Shown piece by piece: positions 1-8,248 of a DNA stretch of 64,000 nucleotides. How positions within the stretch are numbered: position 1 is the stretch's first letter; the number at the start of each line of letters is the position of its first letter. Made by a program: the position numbers and the translations under genes. The notes beneath the pieces were generated by a model. It worked only from the letters and a program-made list of their open reading frames with translations, searched no databases and had not been told where the DNA came from. The DNA is from Dyadobacter sp. CY326 (lineage in GTDB: Bacteria; Bacteroidota; Bacteroidia; Cytophagales; Spirosomataceae), in contig NZ_JAJUXI010000007.1 of NCBI RefSeq assembly GCF_021390515.1, positions 1 to 64,000 on the forward strand, read 5' to 3'.

Positions 1-1403
1 CGGTATGCATTGGCCACCACAGTAGCATGCACTGTCGAGCCTTCATAGAGTTCGATCGTCAGCGAAGATTCTGGATATGACTTGTCCCATACCCAGCCCT
101 GAACTGTGCTGCAATCCAGTGCATTGATGCTTCCGTAATACTGAGAAGGAATGCAATTTATACCTTTCGGGGATCCAACAAGGCTGTACAAGCTTCCTTT
201 AACCCTGAAATCAAATTGATGCGGCTTACCATCTCTCAACGACGTTGGCAAAGCAATTTCAAATCCATAATTACCTGAACCTTTCCCTGCGCTATTTAAA
301 TCTTGTCTGAACTGGGATGCGGATATGGTCGCACGTACCATACCTCCTTCAACCATTTCCACATCGATAGTTGAATTCGGATTCTGCTTGTCCCAAACCC
401 ATCCTTTGATCCGGTAACAATCTAACATTTCTATCTGCCCTTCGAACAAATAAGAAACTTGCTTTGGTGATCCGTTTAGTATATACGAGCTTCCCCTTAC
501 CCTGGCGCTCAATTGATGTGCTTTTCCATCTTTAAGCGTTGCAGGAATTGCAATCTTGAATCCGTAGTTACCAGTGCCTTTGCCATTATCCTTCAAATCT
601 GACCTAAATACGTTCGCCTTAACACTTGCATAAACAGTTTGACCCTCGTACAGTTCAATGGTTAAATCAGCATTAGGATAGTTTTGATCCCAAACCCAAC
701 CCTTTATTTCCGAATTAGTAACAGATTCAAAATTACCTTCGAAATTGGATGCAACAGATTCTGACAGACCTGATCCTAACGTAAAAGCCGTATAATTTTT
801 CAAATCAACAGCTTGAACTGATGTGATTGAACCAGTTGAGATCGTACTGGTGCCACCGGTTATAGAATTCTGGTCCCGCAAAGAGGCGATCTTTTCCCAT
901 CGTGCATTTGATTTATTCCATCCTGCAATCGTAACCAAATCGACTGATCCGCCGGTCAAAGTTGTCAAGTCACTCTCTACATTCCAGCTTAGTGTCAATT
1001 TAGTGGGCTCACTGCCTATCACATCCCAGTACTCTACCGAACTGACAGCGCTCAGCGAACTATCCCGGGTGTTTCGATTAAACGGCGATCCGGCAGGTAA
1101 TGCTGCTTGTCCCGGATCACCACGAAAATAAGCACCTGTTGTTCCGTCCGACTCGGCCGCAAAGGGCCGATAGAAGCCCTGATGTCCTACTGGAAACGTG
1201 AACACTGAATGGCCTAATTTTCTGACATAGCCGTCTATATGCTTGCTGTTAGTAATACCGCTGATCGTCGATGACTCAGCGAAGGTTACAATGCCTTTTG
1301 GATTATTACGCTCGGTTTTAGTAATACCAACCTGGCCATTACAGGTAATCGAACAAAGACAAAGTAACAATAACCAAATTCCGAATTTATATAATCTATT
1401 CAT
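1..1403 (-). CDS. Secreted surface protein with GWVWD repeats (3' end beyond window)
   Basis: Reading the minus strand from the ATG at 1403-1401 gives an open frame of 467 codons to the window edge. It begins with a signal peptide (MNRLYKFGIWLLLLCLCSIT, then CNGQ, which could be a lipobox-like site). Residues about 25-210 contain a VFTFPVGHQGFYRPFAAES block and end near AFTLGSG, a pattern common in large secreted Bacteroidota proteins. After that come repeats of about 100 residues with the signature GWVWD, then FRxDL, GKGxGNYGF, a P..L(K/R)DGK.HQ block and GSP. Two repeats are complete and a third is cut by the edge. The start lies 4 bases after the DUF1501 stop, so the genes are almost certainly co-transcribed. 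The repeats resemble a domain seen in bacterial surface proteins and some glycosyltransferases (GWAWD...DGxxH). Binding partner and full length cannot be known from this window. Confidence 0.8.
   Translation of the reverse strand, partial: MNRLYKFGIWLLLLCLCSITCNGQVGITKTERNNPKGIVTFAESSTISGITNSKHIDGYVRKLGHSVFTFPVGHQGFYRPFAAESDGTTGAYFRGDPGQAALPAGSPFNRNTRDSSLSAVSSVEYWDVIGSEPTKLTLSWNVESDLTTLTGGSVDLVTIAGWNKSNARWEKIASLRDQNSITGGTSTISTGSITSVQAVDLKNYTAFTLGSGLSESVASNFEGNFESVTNSEIKGWVWDQNYPNADLTIELYEGQTVYASVKANVFRSDLKDNGKGTGNYGFKIAIPATLKDGKAHQLSARVRGSSYILNGSPKQVSYLFEGQIEMLDCYRIKGWVWDKQNPNSTIDVEMVEGGMVRATISASQFRQDLNSAGKGSGNYGFEIALPTSLRDGKPHQFDFRVKGSLYSLVGSPKGINCIPSQYYGSINALDCSTVQGWVWDKSYPESSLTIELYEGSTVHATVVANAY
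84..701 (-). repeat. Tandem GWVWD protein repeats
   Basis: The GWVWD codons fall at 687-701, 390-404 and 84-98 on the minus strand, so the period is 297 then 306 bases (99 and 102 residues). Each unit shares the order GWVWD, ELYEG or EMVEG, FR.DL, GKG.GNYGF, DGK.HQ and GSPK. The DNA copies have diverged, so this is an old protein-level repeat and not a recent duplication. More copies may lie beyond the left edge. Confidence 0.8.
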
Positions 1404-1407
1404 ATGA

Positions 1408-2940
1408 TCACCCAGTAATGTTTACCGTATAGTTACCTAAAAACCTGAGCTCTCCGCCCGATTCAACCTTCAAATCTTTTGCTAGGATATTTTGGCCCAC
1501 AGTAATGATGTGGCCAGAATTGATGCGTACTATGTCTTTTATTGACGGGACACGGCCGTGAGACCAAATCTCCGGATTAGGCCATGCACCAGAAGCAATG
1601 GTTTGAACCTTGTCAGAAAAAACAGAGGTGGTCTTGAAGTTCCTGAAAAGTAGCTGCTCAGTTTGTGAACTGGCCAGCCCAAACCACTCATTCAGGATAT
1701 CGGCATACACCCTGCGAAAATCGATCTGCATTTTTATATCCCGATTGTTGTCCCACGCGGGCGGGGAAGCAGGTAATAAGCCGTTAATGAGATCGGGATT
1801 TGTTCCTACGAGCTGTCTCTTAATTCCGGTGCCAAATAAGAACATCGGTGCACCAACACCATGATCAGTGCCTTTGGAAGCATTTGAAGTCGCGCGGCGG
1901 CCAAAGTCAGAGAACGTCATGCCTAGAACCCGGTCTTCTGTTCCCTGAAGTTTCAAGTCATTTTGAAATGCACTTACAGCTTCTGACAAATTTTTCAGGA
2001 GCACTGCATGCGTCCCCTCGGTAGAAGCTGTTCCTACCTGCCCGGAATGCGTGTCAAAGCCACCTAATTCAACATAATAGATTTTAGACCTCAGTCCACC
2101 GTGAATCAATCGGGCAACGATTTTTAATTGATCGGCCAATTCATTTTTCTGTAACGCATCAGGGTATGCCGCAAGATTTCTACCTGCATCTGCGGCAGCC
2201 TTAATCTGAGAGGCATAACCAACTGCTGAAACCTGTTTTTGTCTTACGAAAGAAATCAAATCTCCGGCATCGCAACAAGGTAAGTCTCCCGCAATCGTAT
2301 CAGTTGACTCCCCTATTAATTGATAAAAAACATTTGGATCTTGAATTGTGATGGCCATTGATTGTGATGTCCCCAATAGCGCTGGTGTGCTGATTTGCCC
2401 TATTTGCACTGCCAAAGGGTCTTTCATATCTTGGGTAGGATAAGCTTCCGGATAACCAGGGAACCTATCGTTTAGGAAGCGGCCCGCCCATCCACTCGAC
2501 GCATATTGATTGGAATCGACTCCGGTCATCCAGATATCGGTAGATCTGTAATGCGACTGGTCTGAATTAGGATAAGAAACGGAATTGATTATAGCTAATT
2601 TACCCTCGTCATAAAGACTCCTCATTCCACTCATTGCGGGGTGGAAGCCTGTCTCAGGAGTGCCCTGCAACTTCAGGACAGCACTTTCCGGTATTGCAAT
2701 GTTGCTTCGCAACGCATTATATTGCGAATAAAACTCCAACGGTATGATAGTATTTAATCCATCATTGCCGCCAGCTAGATAAATTATTACAAGGACCCTG
2801 TCACTATTGAATATTGAAGCATTCTGTAAAGACTGTACAAGCGCAGAACCTTTTGCCATTGACTTGATACCAAAGCCATCCAGCATAAAAGGAAGCATCA
2901 ACGAGGCTCCGGCTGACATAAAATCTCTTCTATTCATCAT
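1408..2940 (-). CDS. DUF1501 family secreted protein
   Basis: A 510-residue protein with a twin-arginine-like N-terminus (MMNRRDFMSAGASLMLPF), consistent with Tat export. The body is DUF1501, a relative of the sulfatase/alkaline phosphatase fold; recognisable blocks are LVIIYLAGGNDGLNTIIPL near residue 50, FHPAMSGM near 93, GGFDTHSGQ near 293 and FSDFGRR near 343. The biochemical role of the family is unknown. The last 45 or so residues (from PSIKDIVRINSGHIITVG) look like the first turns of a right-handed beta-helix, as found in Bacteroidota surface proteins, and appear to be an appended domain. It lies 11 bases downstream of the DUF1800 gene, its usual genomic partner, and 4 bases upstream of the repeat protein. 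Confidence 0.88.
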   Translation of the reverse strand: MMNRRDFMSAGASLMLPFMLDGFGIKSMAKGSALVQSLQNASIFNSDRVLVIIYLAGGNDGLNTIIPLEFYSQYNALRSNIAIPESAVLKLQGTPETGFHPAMSGMRSLYDEGKLAIINSVSYPNSDQSHYRSTDIWMTGVDSNQYASSGWAGRFLNDRFPGYPEAYPTQDMKDPLAVQIGQISTPALLGTSQSMAITIQDPNVFYQLIGESTDTIAGDLPCCDAGDLISFVRQKQVSAVGYASQIKAAADAGRNLAAYPDALQKNELADQLKIVARLIHGGLRSKIYYVELGGFDTHSGQVGTASTEGTHAVLLKNLSEAVSAFQNDLKLQGTEDRVLGMTFSDFGRRATSNASKGTDHGVGAPMFLFGTGIKRQLVGTNPDLINGLLPASPPAWDNNRDIKMQIDFRRVYADILNEWFGLASSQTEQLLFRNFKTTSVFSDKVQTIASGAWPNPEIWSHGRVPSIKDIVRINSGHIITVGQNILAKDLKVESGGELRFLGNYTVNITG

Positions 2941-2951
2941 CTCTGTTAGAT

Positions 2952-4598
2952 TTAAAATACTTGGTATTCTGCCATTCTCAACATATACTTTAAGAGCGCT
3001 CTACATCGCCAGAGTATCGCATTCTGCCTTGAAACATTATCAGGAGTTGCGCGATACGCATCCCATTCTCTGATCCAGGTGGTACGTGGGCTGCTCTTCA
3101 TCATCATGATGGAATCGATTAGGAAGTCCTTTTGCGATTGGGAAAGTTCTAATGCAAAAATGTTTTTTGACAATTCGGCCAACACCTCCTCGCATGTGAT
3201 TGCAGGGGAGGCCGCTACGTCTGAGAAATTGGGCTGGATGTTCCGTAGTCTGCCAAGAATATCAACTCCTAAAATATATCCCGGTTTGATCTCGAGATAA
3301 GGGTAAACCAGGCTATCCGTTCTGGATCCCCTTAAACCTAACATGCTTTCGTTGATCCAGTTCTTTGAAAAACCGGTTTGATAATATGCAGGAGAGCCAA
3401 AGACGGAAGGCTGATTTAAGAGATTCAATTGAAGCGCACTCATTCCATAGCTCAAATAATTCATCATCTTTTGGAACGCAGCGTAGTCAGTTGTCAGATC
3501 CGGCACTTTTTGGTCGAAAATCCTGACAGCCCCTATCATTAATTCAGCGGGAGACTTAATGATTGCTCCGATGTTTTTGCTATCAAAAAAGATGTCACTG
3601 GAAAGCAATTTTCGGATAACCGGTTCAACTTTATAATTATTTGCAGCACTTGAAAAGAAAGCGGCCAGAGGAACAATAACCTGATCTTCAATTTCCTGTG
3701 TTACATTCGTATTGACATACCATCTATATAGCTTCCGACAAATGAACTTTGGACATTCGGGATGCCTTAATAACATGTCTGCGAGTTCAGCTAACTCTTC
3801 TTCTCCTCCGGTTGAAGAGGACCGGCCGGCTATCTCTTTATTGCTATACTTGGCAGAAAAAACCTTATTTGTTGTGTCGTGCCGTGCTGGTGTAAATGAT
3901 ACTCCGATCGAAGTGGATTGCTCTTTGAATCGGTTAGTGACTTGCCAGCCGGTTAATACCTGAGCTGCGGCCTTTACATCTCCCTCAGTATAATTGTGAT
4001 TTCCATAGAAGTCCTTTTGACCCACCGTAAAAAGTTCCTGCAGCTCCCGGGCAAAGTTCTCGTTGGGTTGTTCTTTCGTGTTTTCATTTCCATTTTGAAA
4101 AACAAGCATTCCCGGATCCTTGGAAATCTCTATTACTAGATTCCTGAAGTTTCCAAGTGCATTGTTTCTCAGCAACCTGAGATACCTGTCAACAAATCTG
4201 TAATCCTGAACAGCTGCGTAAGTCACGACAAAATGATTTTGCCAAAAAGCAGTTAATTTTTCCAAGACAGAGGGACGACCAAGCTGCTCTGTCATCAATC
4301 CTACCCACCAGTATCTCACATAATTATAGTAAGGGGGATTCCGCTCTGTTTCAAACGGTTTGCCAAAAAATGGCTGACCAGCATCTGCTCTTGTATTATC
4401 CATTTCTACTGGCGGCGGCGGGGTTGCGCGAAAGGATGAATTGGCAATTAACAGATCTACTGCCTGCGCAGCAGTTTTTCCAGTAAAATCGGCAATCTCC
4501 TGGTTTGTTGGACCGAACGTTGCTCTTCGCAACAAATGAGCAGCAGTTACTGATGTCAGTGTTCCTGAATACGTGTCTAAATACGCCATTGTCGGCAA
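2952..4598 (-). CDS. DUF1800 family protein
   Basis: A 548-residue protein with the characteristic DUF1800 opening (AAHLLRRATFGPTNQEI, residues about 20-36), the block FWQNHFV near residue 118, and NENFARELQELFTVG near 178. DUF1800 proteins are nearly always encoded beside DUF1501 proteins; the pair is presumed to act in the envelope but its reaction is not known. No clear signal peptide is visible, which is common in the family. The ATG at 4598 is used; a second ATG at 4589 (MAYLD) is possible. It is the first gene of the minus-strand operon and is transcribed divergently from EPS locus A. Confidence 0.88.
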   Translation of the reverse strand: MPTMAYLDTYSGTLTSVTAAHLLRRATFGPTNQEIADFTGKTAAQAVDLLIANSSFRATPPPPVEMDNTRADAGQPFFGKPFETERNPPYYNYVRYWWVGLMTEQLGRPSVLEKLTAFWQNHFVVTYAAVQDYRFVDRYLRLLRNNALGNFRNLVIEISKDPGMLVFQNGNENTKEQPNENFARELQELFTVGQKDFYGNHNYTEGDVKAAAQVLTGWQVTNRFKEQSTSIGVSFTPARHDTTNKVFSAKYSNKEIAGRSSSTGGEEELAELADMLLRHPECPKFICRKLYRWYVNTNVTQEIEDQVIVPLAAFFSSAANNYKVEPVIRKLLSSDIFFDSKNIGAIIKSPAELMIGAVRIFDQKVPDLTTDYAAFQKMMNYLSYGMSALQLNLLNQPSVFGSPAYYQTGFSKNWINESMLGLRGSRTDSLVYPYLEIKPGYILGVDILGRLRNIQPNFSDVAASPAITCEEVLAELSKNIFALELSQSQKDFLIDSIMMMKSSPRTTWIREWDAYRATPDNVSRQNAILWRCRALLKYMLRMAEYQVF

Positions 4599-4630
4599 AG
4601 TGTTGTATAAAATCCTGAAAACAATAAATT

Positions 4631-4695
4631 CAAATATATACCTATATGAAAACTATTTGATACAAATATACTGGTAATTCGGTATATCATTACAA
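4631..4695 (-). promoter_or_regulatory. Candidate promoter(s) of the DUF1800 operon
   Basis: On the minus strand, two TATATTTG boxes match the Bacteroidota -7 consensus TAnnTTTG, at 4638-4631 and 4670-4663. The upstream box has a TTG at 4695-4693 with a 22-base gap, close to the usual -33/-7 spacing. Predicted starts near 4656 or 4624 leave a short leader before the ATG at 4598. Confidence 0.45.
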
Positions 4696-4952
4696 GTAAT
4701 TCTACATTTAATCAATAAATCTAAGTCGTTTCTACACACGTGTTTACTAGGAATGGTGCAGTTATGTGATTATTACCTAGCATTTCAAGCTGCTTAAAAG
4801 TCTTTAAGAAAGTAAAGTGCAGATCGAGCTAGGGAGCATTTAGATGAGGAAACGTGCATGTAACAGTACCTCATCACGCTTAATAAAATTGAGAGTATCC
4901 AGGAATAATTCAAATTTCGACTTGTTAAATTTTTATATTGCATTCTTGTGAC

Positions 4953-4960
4953 TACATTTG
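4953..4960 (+). promoter_or_regulatory. Candidate -7 element before the first EPS gene
   Basis: TACATTTG matches TAnnTTTG exactly and lies 20 bases before the preferred wzi start at 4980. No well-spaced -33 TTTG is present (the nearest TTG leaves a 28-base gap), so the call is tentative. If used, the leader would be only about 12 bases. Confidence 0.35.
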
Positions 4961-4979
4961 TTGCACCTCAACGTGTGAT

Positions 4980-6428
4980 ATGAAAATATTGGCCTATATA
5001 ACCATTGCTTGGTTATCTTTTAATTCTGTGGTAGCTCAATCATCCCGTTTGAGCGCTGTATTAGAAGGCCAGGCAGGTTTTACGAGTAATGCAACCGCTC
5101 CCTTCTGGCTCAGATCAAATCAATTTGGAAGCAAACCACTAAATGGTCCTTCAGTCAGTCTCATTGGCAGGGCTCAGGTAAATTACGATTCAACAAAATC
5201 AACCTTACTAAGGTGGAAGACTGGCGTAGAAGGGCGATTCAATATTGGTAGACAGCAAAATTTCACATTAATTCAAGGATATGCAGGTTTTAAGATTGGC
5301 ATATTCGAGCTACAAGCTGGCCGTACAAGAGATGTGGTGGGCTTGGTAGACACTACCCTTTCATTAGGGGCATTTTCAATATCCGGAAACGCTCTCGGCA
5401 TACCTAAAGTGCAATTCAGTATTCCAGACTTCTACGCGCTTCCATTTGCCAATGGGCTCCTGGCATTCAAGGGAAGCTTCGCACACGGATGGCTGGGAGA
5501 ATTACCACTGCAATATGGTAGAGTCAAATCCGCAAAAACGCAATTTCATCAAAAGTCATTTTATGGAAGGATAGGTGCTGAAAATTGGAGAATGAAGTTG
5601 TATGCCGGTTTTAACCACCAAGTCTTTTTTGGAAATGAGGGCCTGATTTGGGCTAATTTCGATCTGAGTGCTGCGCAGACATACAAACATGTAGTATTTG
5701 GGAAGGCCTGGAATTACAGTAAAGTTGGAAATCACATGGGATCAATGGATGCGGCGATTGACTATGACACGGACAAAATGAAGTTCTTCCTGTACCGCCA
5801 GTTCTTCTACGAGGTTGGTGGACTTGCACATCTTTCGAATTTGCGGGATGGCTTAACAGGGTTCAGTGTTACCAACAAAAGGAAACCTTCGGAGCAGTTC
5901 ATCGTCAGCAAAGGGCTGCTGGAGTTCTTTTTCAGCAGGAATCAAGGCGGTGAATCTTGGTCTCCGATTACGCCTTCTGGAGATGAAGACTATTATAACA
6001 ACTATTTATATACTCAGGGATGGTCTTATATGGGATTAGGACTTGGCAACCCTCTGATTACCACAACCAACGACATGCGGGAAGAACTGCCGCGTTACCC
6101 AGCTGATTACTTTACCAATAACAGGGTTGTCGCATTGCATTTAAGCCTTGTAATTTCTAATTTGCTATGGCAGTTCCATACCAAGTTAACCTATTCAGAT
6201 AGTTACGGGACTTTTGGAACCAGCGAAAATGGGCATACTGCCGGCGAGAGACACACACCTGCGATTTACGGCATTTTTCCAAAGACTCCACAATTTATGG
6301 GATATGTCAAAATAGTACGAAATCTGAGGAAGGATACTGTTTTATCACTTACGATTGCTGCGGACAGCGGCAAATTACTATACGCTTCACAAGGTATGTT
6401 TTTAACTGCTGCGAAGACTTTTCGATAA
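4980..6428 (+). CDS. wzi: Wzi-type capsule assembly outer-membrane protein
   Basis: A 482-residue protein starting with a clear signal peptide (MKILAYITIAWLSFNSVVAQ). It matches the Caps_assemb_Wzi family: an outer-membrane beta-barrel that in capsule producers helps retain polysaccharide at the surface. Family-like features are PFWLRSNQFG near residue 50, alternating barrel strands throughout, and a YNNYLYTQGWSYMGLGLG block near residue 340. The frame is open from a TTG at 4938, but the ATG at 4980 gives a proper signal peptide and is preferred. It is the first gene of EPS locus A and ends 2 bases before the phosphatase gene. A homologue is encoded at 23056-24534 on the other strand. Confidence 0.82.
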   Translation: MKILAYITIAWLSFNSVVAQSSRLSAVLEGQAGFTSNATAPFWLRSNQFGSKPLNGPSVSLIGRAQVNYDSTKSTLLRWKTGVEGRFNIGRQQNFTLIQGYAGFKIGIFELQAGRTRDVVGLVDTTLSLGAFSISGNALGIPKVQFSIPDFYALPFANGLLAFKGSFAHGWLGELPLQYGRVKSAKTQFHQKSFYGRIGAENWRMKLYAGFNHQVFFGNEGLIWANFDLSAAQTYKHVVFGKAWNYSKVGNHMGSMDAAIDYDTDKMKFFLYRQFFYEVGGLAHLSNLRDGLTGFSVTNKRKPSEQFIVSKGLLEFFFSRNQGGESWSPITPSGDEDYYNNYLYTQGWSYMGLGLGNPLITTTNDMREELPRYPADYFTNNRVVALHLSLVISNLLWQFHTKLTYSDSYGTFGTSENGHTAGERHTPAIYGIFPKTPQFMGYVKIVRNLRKDTVLSLTIAADSGKLLYASQGMFLTAAKTFR

Positions 6429-6430
6429 AC

Positions 6431-7171
6431 ATGTTAGACTGGATATTTAAAAATAAAAATAAAAAACAGATTAATCTTGCCCATATAGGCATAGATATAC
6501 ATTCTCATATATTGCCGGGAATTGATGATGGTGTAGAGACTATTGAAGAATCGGTTGCCATGGCTGCAAAAATGCAGGACCTGGGTTATACCCACGCTGT
6601 CACTACTCCGCATATCATTTGGGATTGCTATAAGAATACTCCGGAAATTATTTCTTCTAAACTGGACGAGGTTAAGAAGGCCGTGCTCGCTGCTGGTCTG
6701 GATATAGCGATTGGTGCTGCCGCGGAATATTTTATTGATGAACACTTCATGCAAATGCTGATCAACAGGGAGACTTTGTTAACCCTGCCTGGCAACAGGT
6801 TACTCGTAGAATTACCGTACTCTACGCCACTGCTAAACCTGGCGGAGACCTTGTTTTCGATTATAGAATTTGGCTACCAGCCTGTCCTGGCACATCCCGA
6901 ACGTTACACATATTTCCATTCAGATTTGCCTATGTACCGAAAATTGAGTGACCAAGGTTGTGAGCTGCAAGTAAATATATTGTCATTGACCGGCTATTAT
7001 GGTGACAATATCACCAAAATCGCCGAATGGCTCCTGCGTAATGACTTGATCACATTTATAGGAACCGACGCACACAAAATCCAGCACTTGAATATGATCC
7101 AGCAAAGCGACCGCCATAAATGGGTTTCCACGTATCCATTTCAAAACGAAAAACTTGTTGGTTTGTGGTAG
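6431..7171 (+). CDS. CpsB/YwqE-type PHP-domain protein-tyrosine phosphatase
   Basis: A 246-residue PHP-fold protein. Metal-binding motifs are visible: DIHSHILPGIDDG (residues 22-34), TTPH (58-61), LAHPERY near 155 and GTDAHK near 212. Family members (CpsB in streptococci, YwqE in Bacillus) remove phosphate from the C-terminal tyrosines of the polysaccharide co-polymerase kinase and so cycle its activity. The placement directly before wza and wzc supports this. It is the only phosphatase of this type in the window although there are two kinases. The start ATG follows the wzi stop by 2 bases, suggesting co-translation. Confidence 0.88.
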   Translation: MLDWIFKNKNKKQINLAHIGIDIHSHILPGIDDGVETIEESVAMAAKMQDLGYTHAVTTPHIIWDCYKNTPEIISSKLDEVKKAVLAAGLDIAIGAAAEYFIDEHFMQMLINRETLLTLPGNRLLVELPYSTPLLNLAETLFSIIEFGYQPVLAHPERYTYFHSDLPMYRKLSDQGCELQVNILSLTGYYGDNITKIAEWLLRNDLITFIGTDAHKIQHLNMIQQSDRHKWVSTYPFQNEKLVGLW

Positions 7172-7189
7172 CCATAATTGAATTTATCT

Positions 7190-7197
7190 TATATTTG
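7190..7197 (+). promoter_or_regulatory. Candidate promoter before wza of locus A
   Basis: TATATTTG matches the TAnnTTTG element. A TTTG at 7162-7165 lies upstream with a 24-base gap, slightly longer than usual. The 217-base gap between the phosphatase and wza is otherwise empty, so a second promoter and a leader of about 185 bases is plausible. Confidence 0.4.
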
Positions 7198-7388
7198 TAC
7201 TTAGTTACACAATACAAATAAATTGTACATAGCTAAGGTTTGCTAGTAGTTGCAATCCAAATGTTGCTGACGCTATTTTAAAATGCAAACAATTTTGACG
7301 TTGTTGTGATGTTTTGAGGCAGGCTCAATAGAGTGGATTAAATAACAGTCAGTCAGTACCTAATATATCTTAATCAAAATAAAATCAC

Positions 7389-8222
7389 ATGATTTTAACT
7401 TACAAAACTTTTGGGAAGCTGATTCCGGCAATTATGGTCGTTGTCTGCTTTTCTGCAATTATTCTTACTAACTCCTCCTGCGTATCTCCAAAGTCAATTG
7501 TATATTTCCAAGGTGACTCGGCTGCTTTTTCTTCACAAGAAATTACACAGAAATACGTTCCGATGATTCAGACAAGCGACATTCTTTCCATCATAGTAGG
7601 AAGCTTAAATGCTGAAGCGAATGAAGTATTTAATGCCCCTAACACTTTTACAACAGCAAGTACTAACTATTCTAATGTTGGTGGGCCCAGAGTGCAGCCA
7701 TTAGGATATCTGGTTGACGTTGATGGCAATATCGAGGTTCCGTTGGTTGGTAAAATGCATGTTGCAGGCATGAGAACGACAGATGCCGCCGATACAATTA
7801 GGGCTAAGTTGGTAAACTATCTCAAAGAGCCTTCCGTCATTGTGCGAAATTTAAACTTCAAGGTTTCCGTATTGGGAGAAGTTAAGCTGCCAGCAGTTTA
7901 TGTAATCCCTGACGAGAAAATATCGCTTCCGGAAGTACTAAGTCTTGCAGGAGATTTGACAATTTATGGAAATAGGAACAACGTAATGGTCATAAGAGAG
8001 GAGCAGGGCAAGCGTCAATATGCGAGAATCGACCTTACGTCCAGAGATATCTTTAACTCTCCATACTACTACATTCATAAAAATGATGTCATTTATGTCG
8101 AACCTGTAAAGGCCAGAATGCTTGACACGGATAGCAGAATTCGCACAGTCCCATTGGTTGTTACCATAGTCGGCGGGATAAGCACCCTTGGAATTTTGAT
8201 TTTGAATTTGGTGCGTTTATAA
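7389..8222 (+). CDS. wza: Wza-like polysaccharide export lipoprotein (locus A)
   Basis: A 277-residue protein with a lipoprotein signal (hydrophobic residues 11-28, then TNSSC, cysteine near 31). It contains the polysaccharide export (Poly_export) domain with YLVDVDGNIEVPLVGKMHV near residue 108, followed by an SLBB-type region (FKVSVLGEVKLPAVY near 158). The C-terminus has one hydrophobic segment (VPLVVTIVGGISTLGILIL), typical of Bacteroidota Wza homologues. The protein would form the outer-membrane exit channel that docks on the Wzc encoded 26 bases downstream. A paralogue with the same architecture is at 33940-34716. Confidence 0.88.
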   Translation: MILTYKTFGKLIPAIMVVVCFSAIILTNSSCVSPKSIVYFQGDSAAFSSQEITQKYVPMIQTSDILSIIVGSLNAEANEVFNAPNTFTTASTNYSNVGGPRVQPLGYLVDVDGNIEVPLVGKMHVAGMRTTDAADTIRAKLVNYLKEPSVIVRNLNFKVSVLGEVKLPAVYVIPDEKISLPEVLSLAGDLTIYGNRNNVMVIREEQGKRQYARIDLTSRDIFNSPYYYIHKNDVIYVEPVKARMLDTDSRIRTVPLVVTIVGGISTLGILILNLVRL

Positions 8223-8248
8223 ACTACAAAAATCACACTTGCCACTTT

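Larger units (their letters stand above)
4599..4979. other. Divergent intergenic region upstream of EPS locus A
   Basis: This 381-base AT-rich stretch separates the DUF1800 operon from the first EPS gene. It holds promoter-like elements for both strands, listed separately. It also has short inverted repeats: CTTAAA/TTTAAG around 4793-4808 and GATGAGG/CCTCATC at 4843-4849 and 4869-4875. No convincing open frame or RNA gene was seen. The hairpins may belong to an untranslated leader or to operator sites; this is inference. Confidence 0.5.

Noticed and set aside
4938..4979. TTG-started N-terminal extension of the first wzi
   Set aside because: It would put 14 residues before a well-formed signal peptide and would start within or before the promoter-like TACATTTG.
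4599..4979. Invertible capsule promoter of the Bacteroides type
   Set aside because: I saw no pair of long inverted repeats flanking promoter elements here or in the other large gaps, and no adjacent tyrosine recombinase gene.
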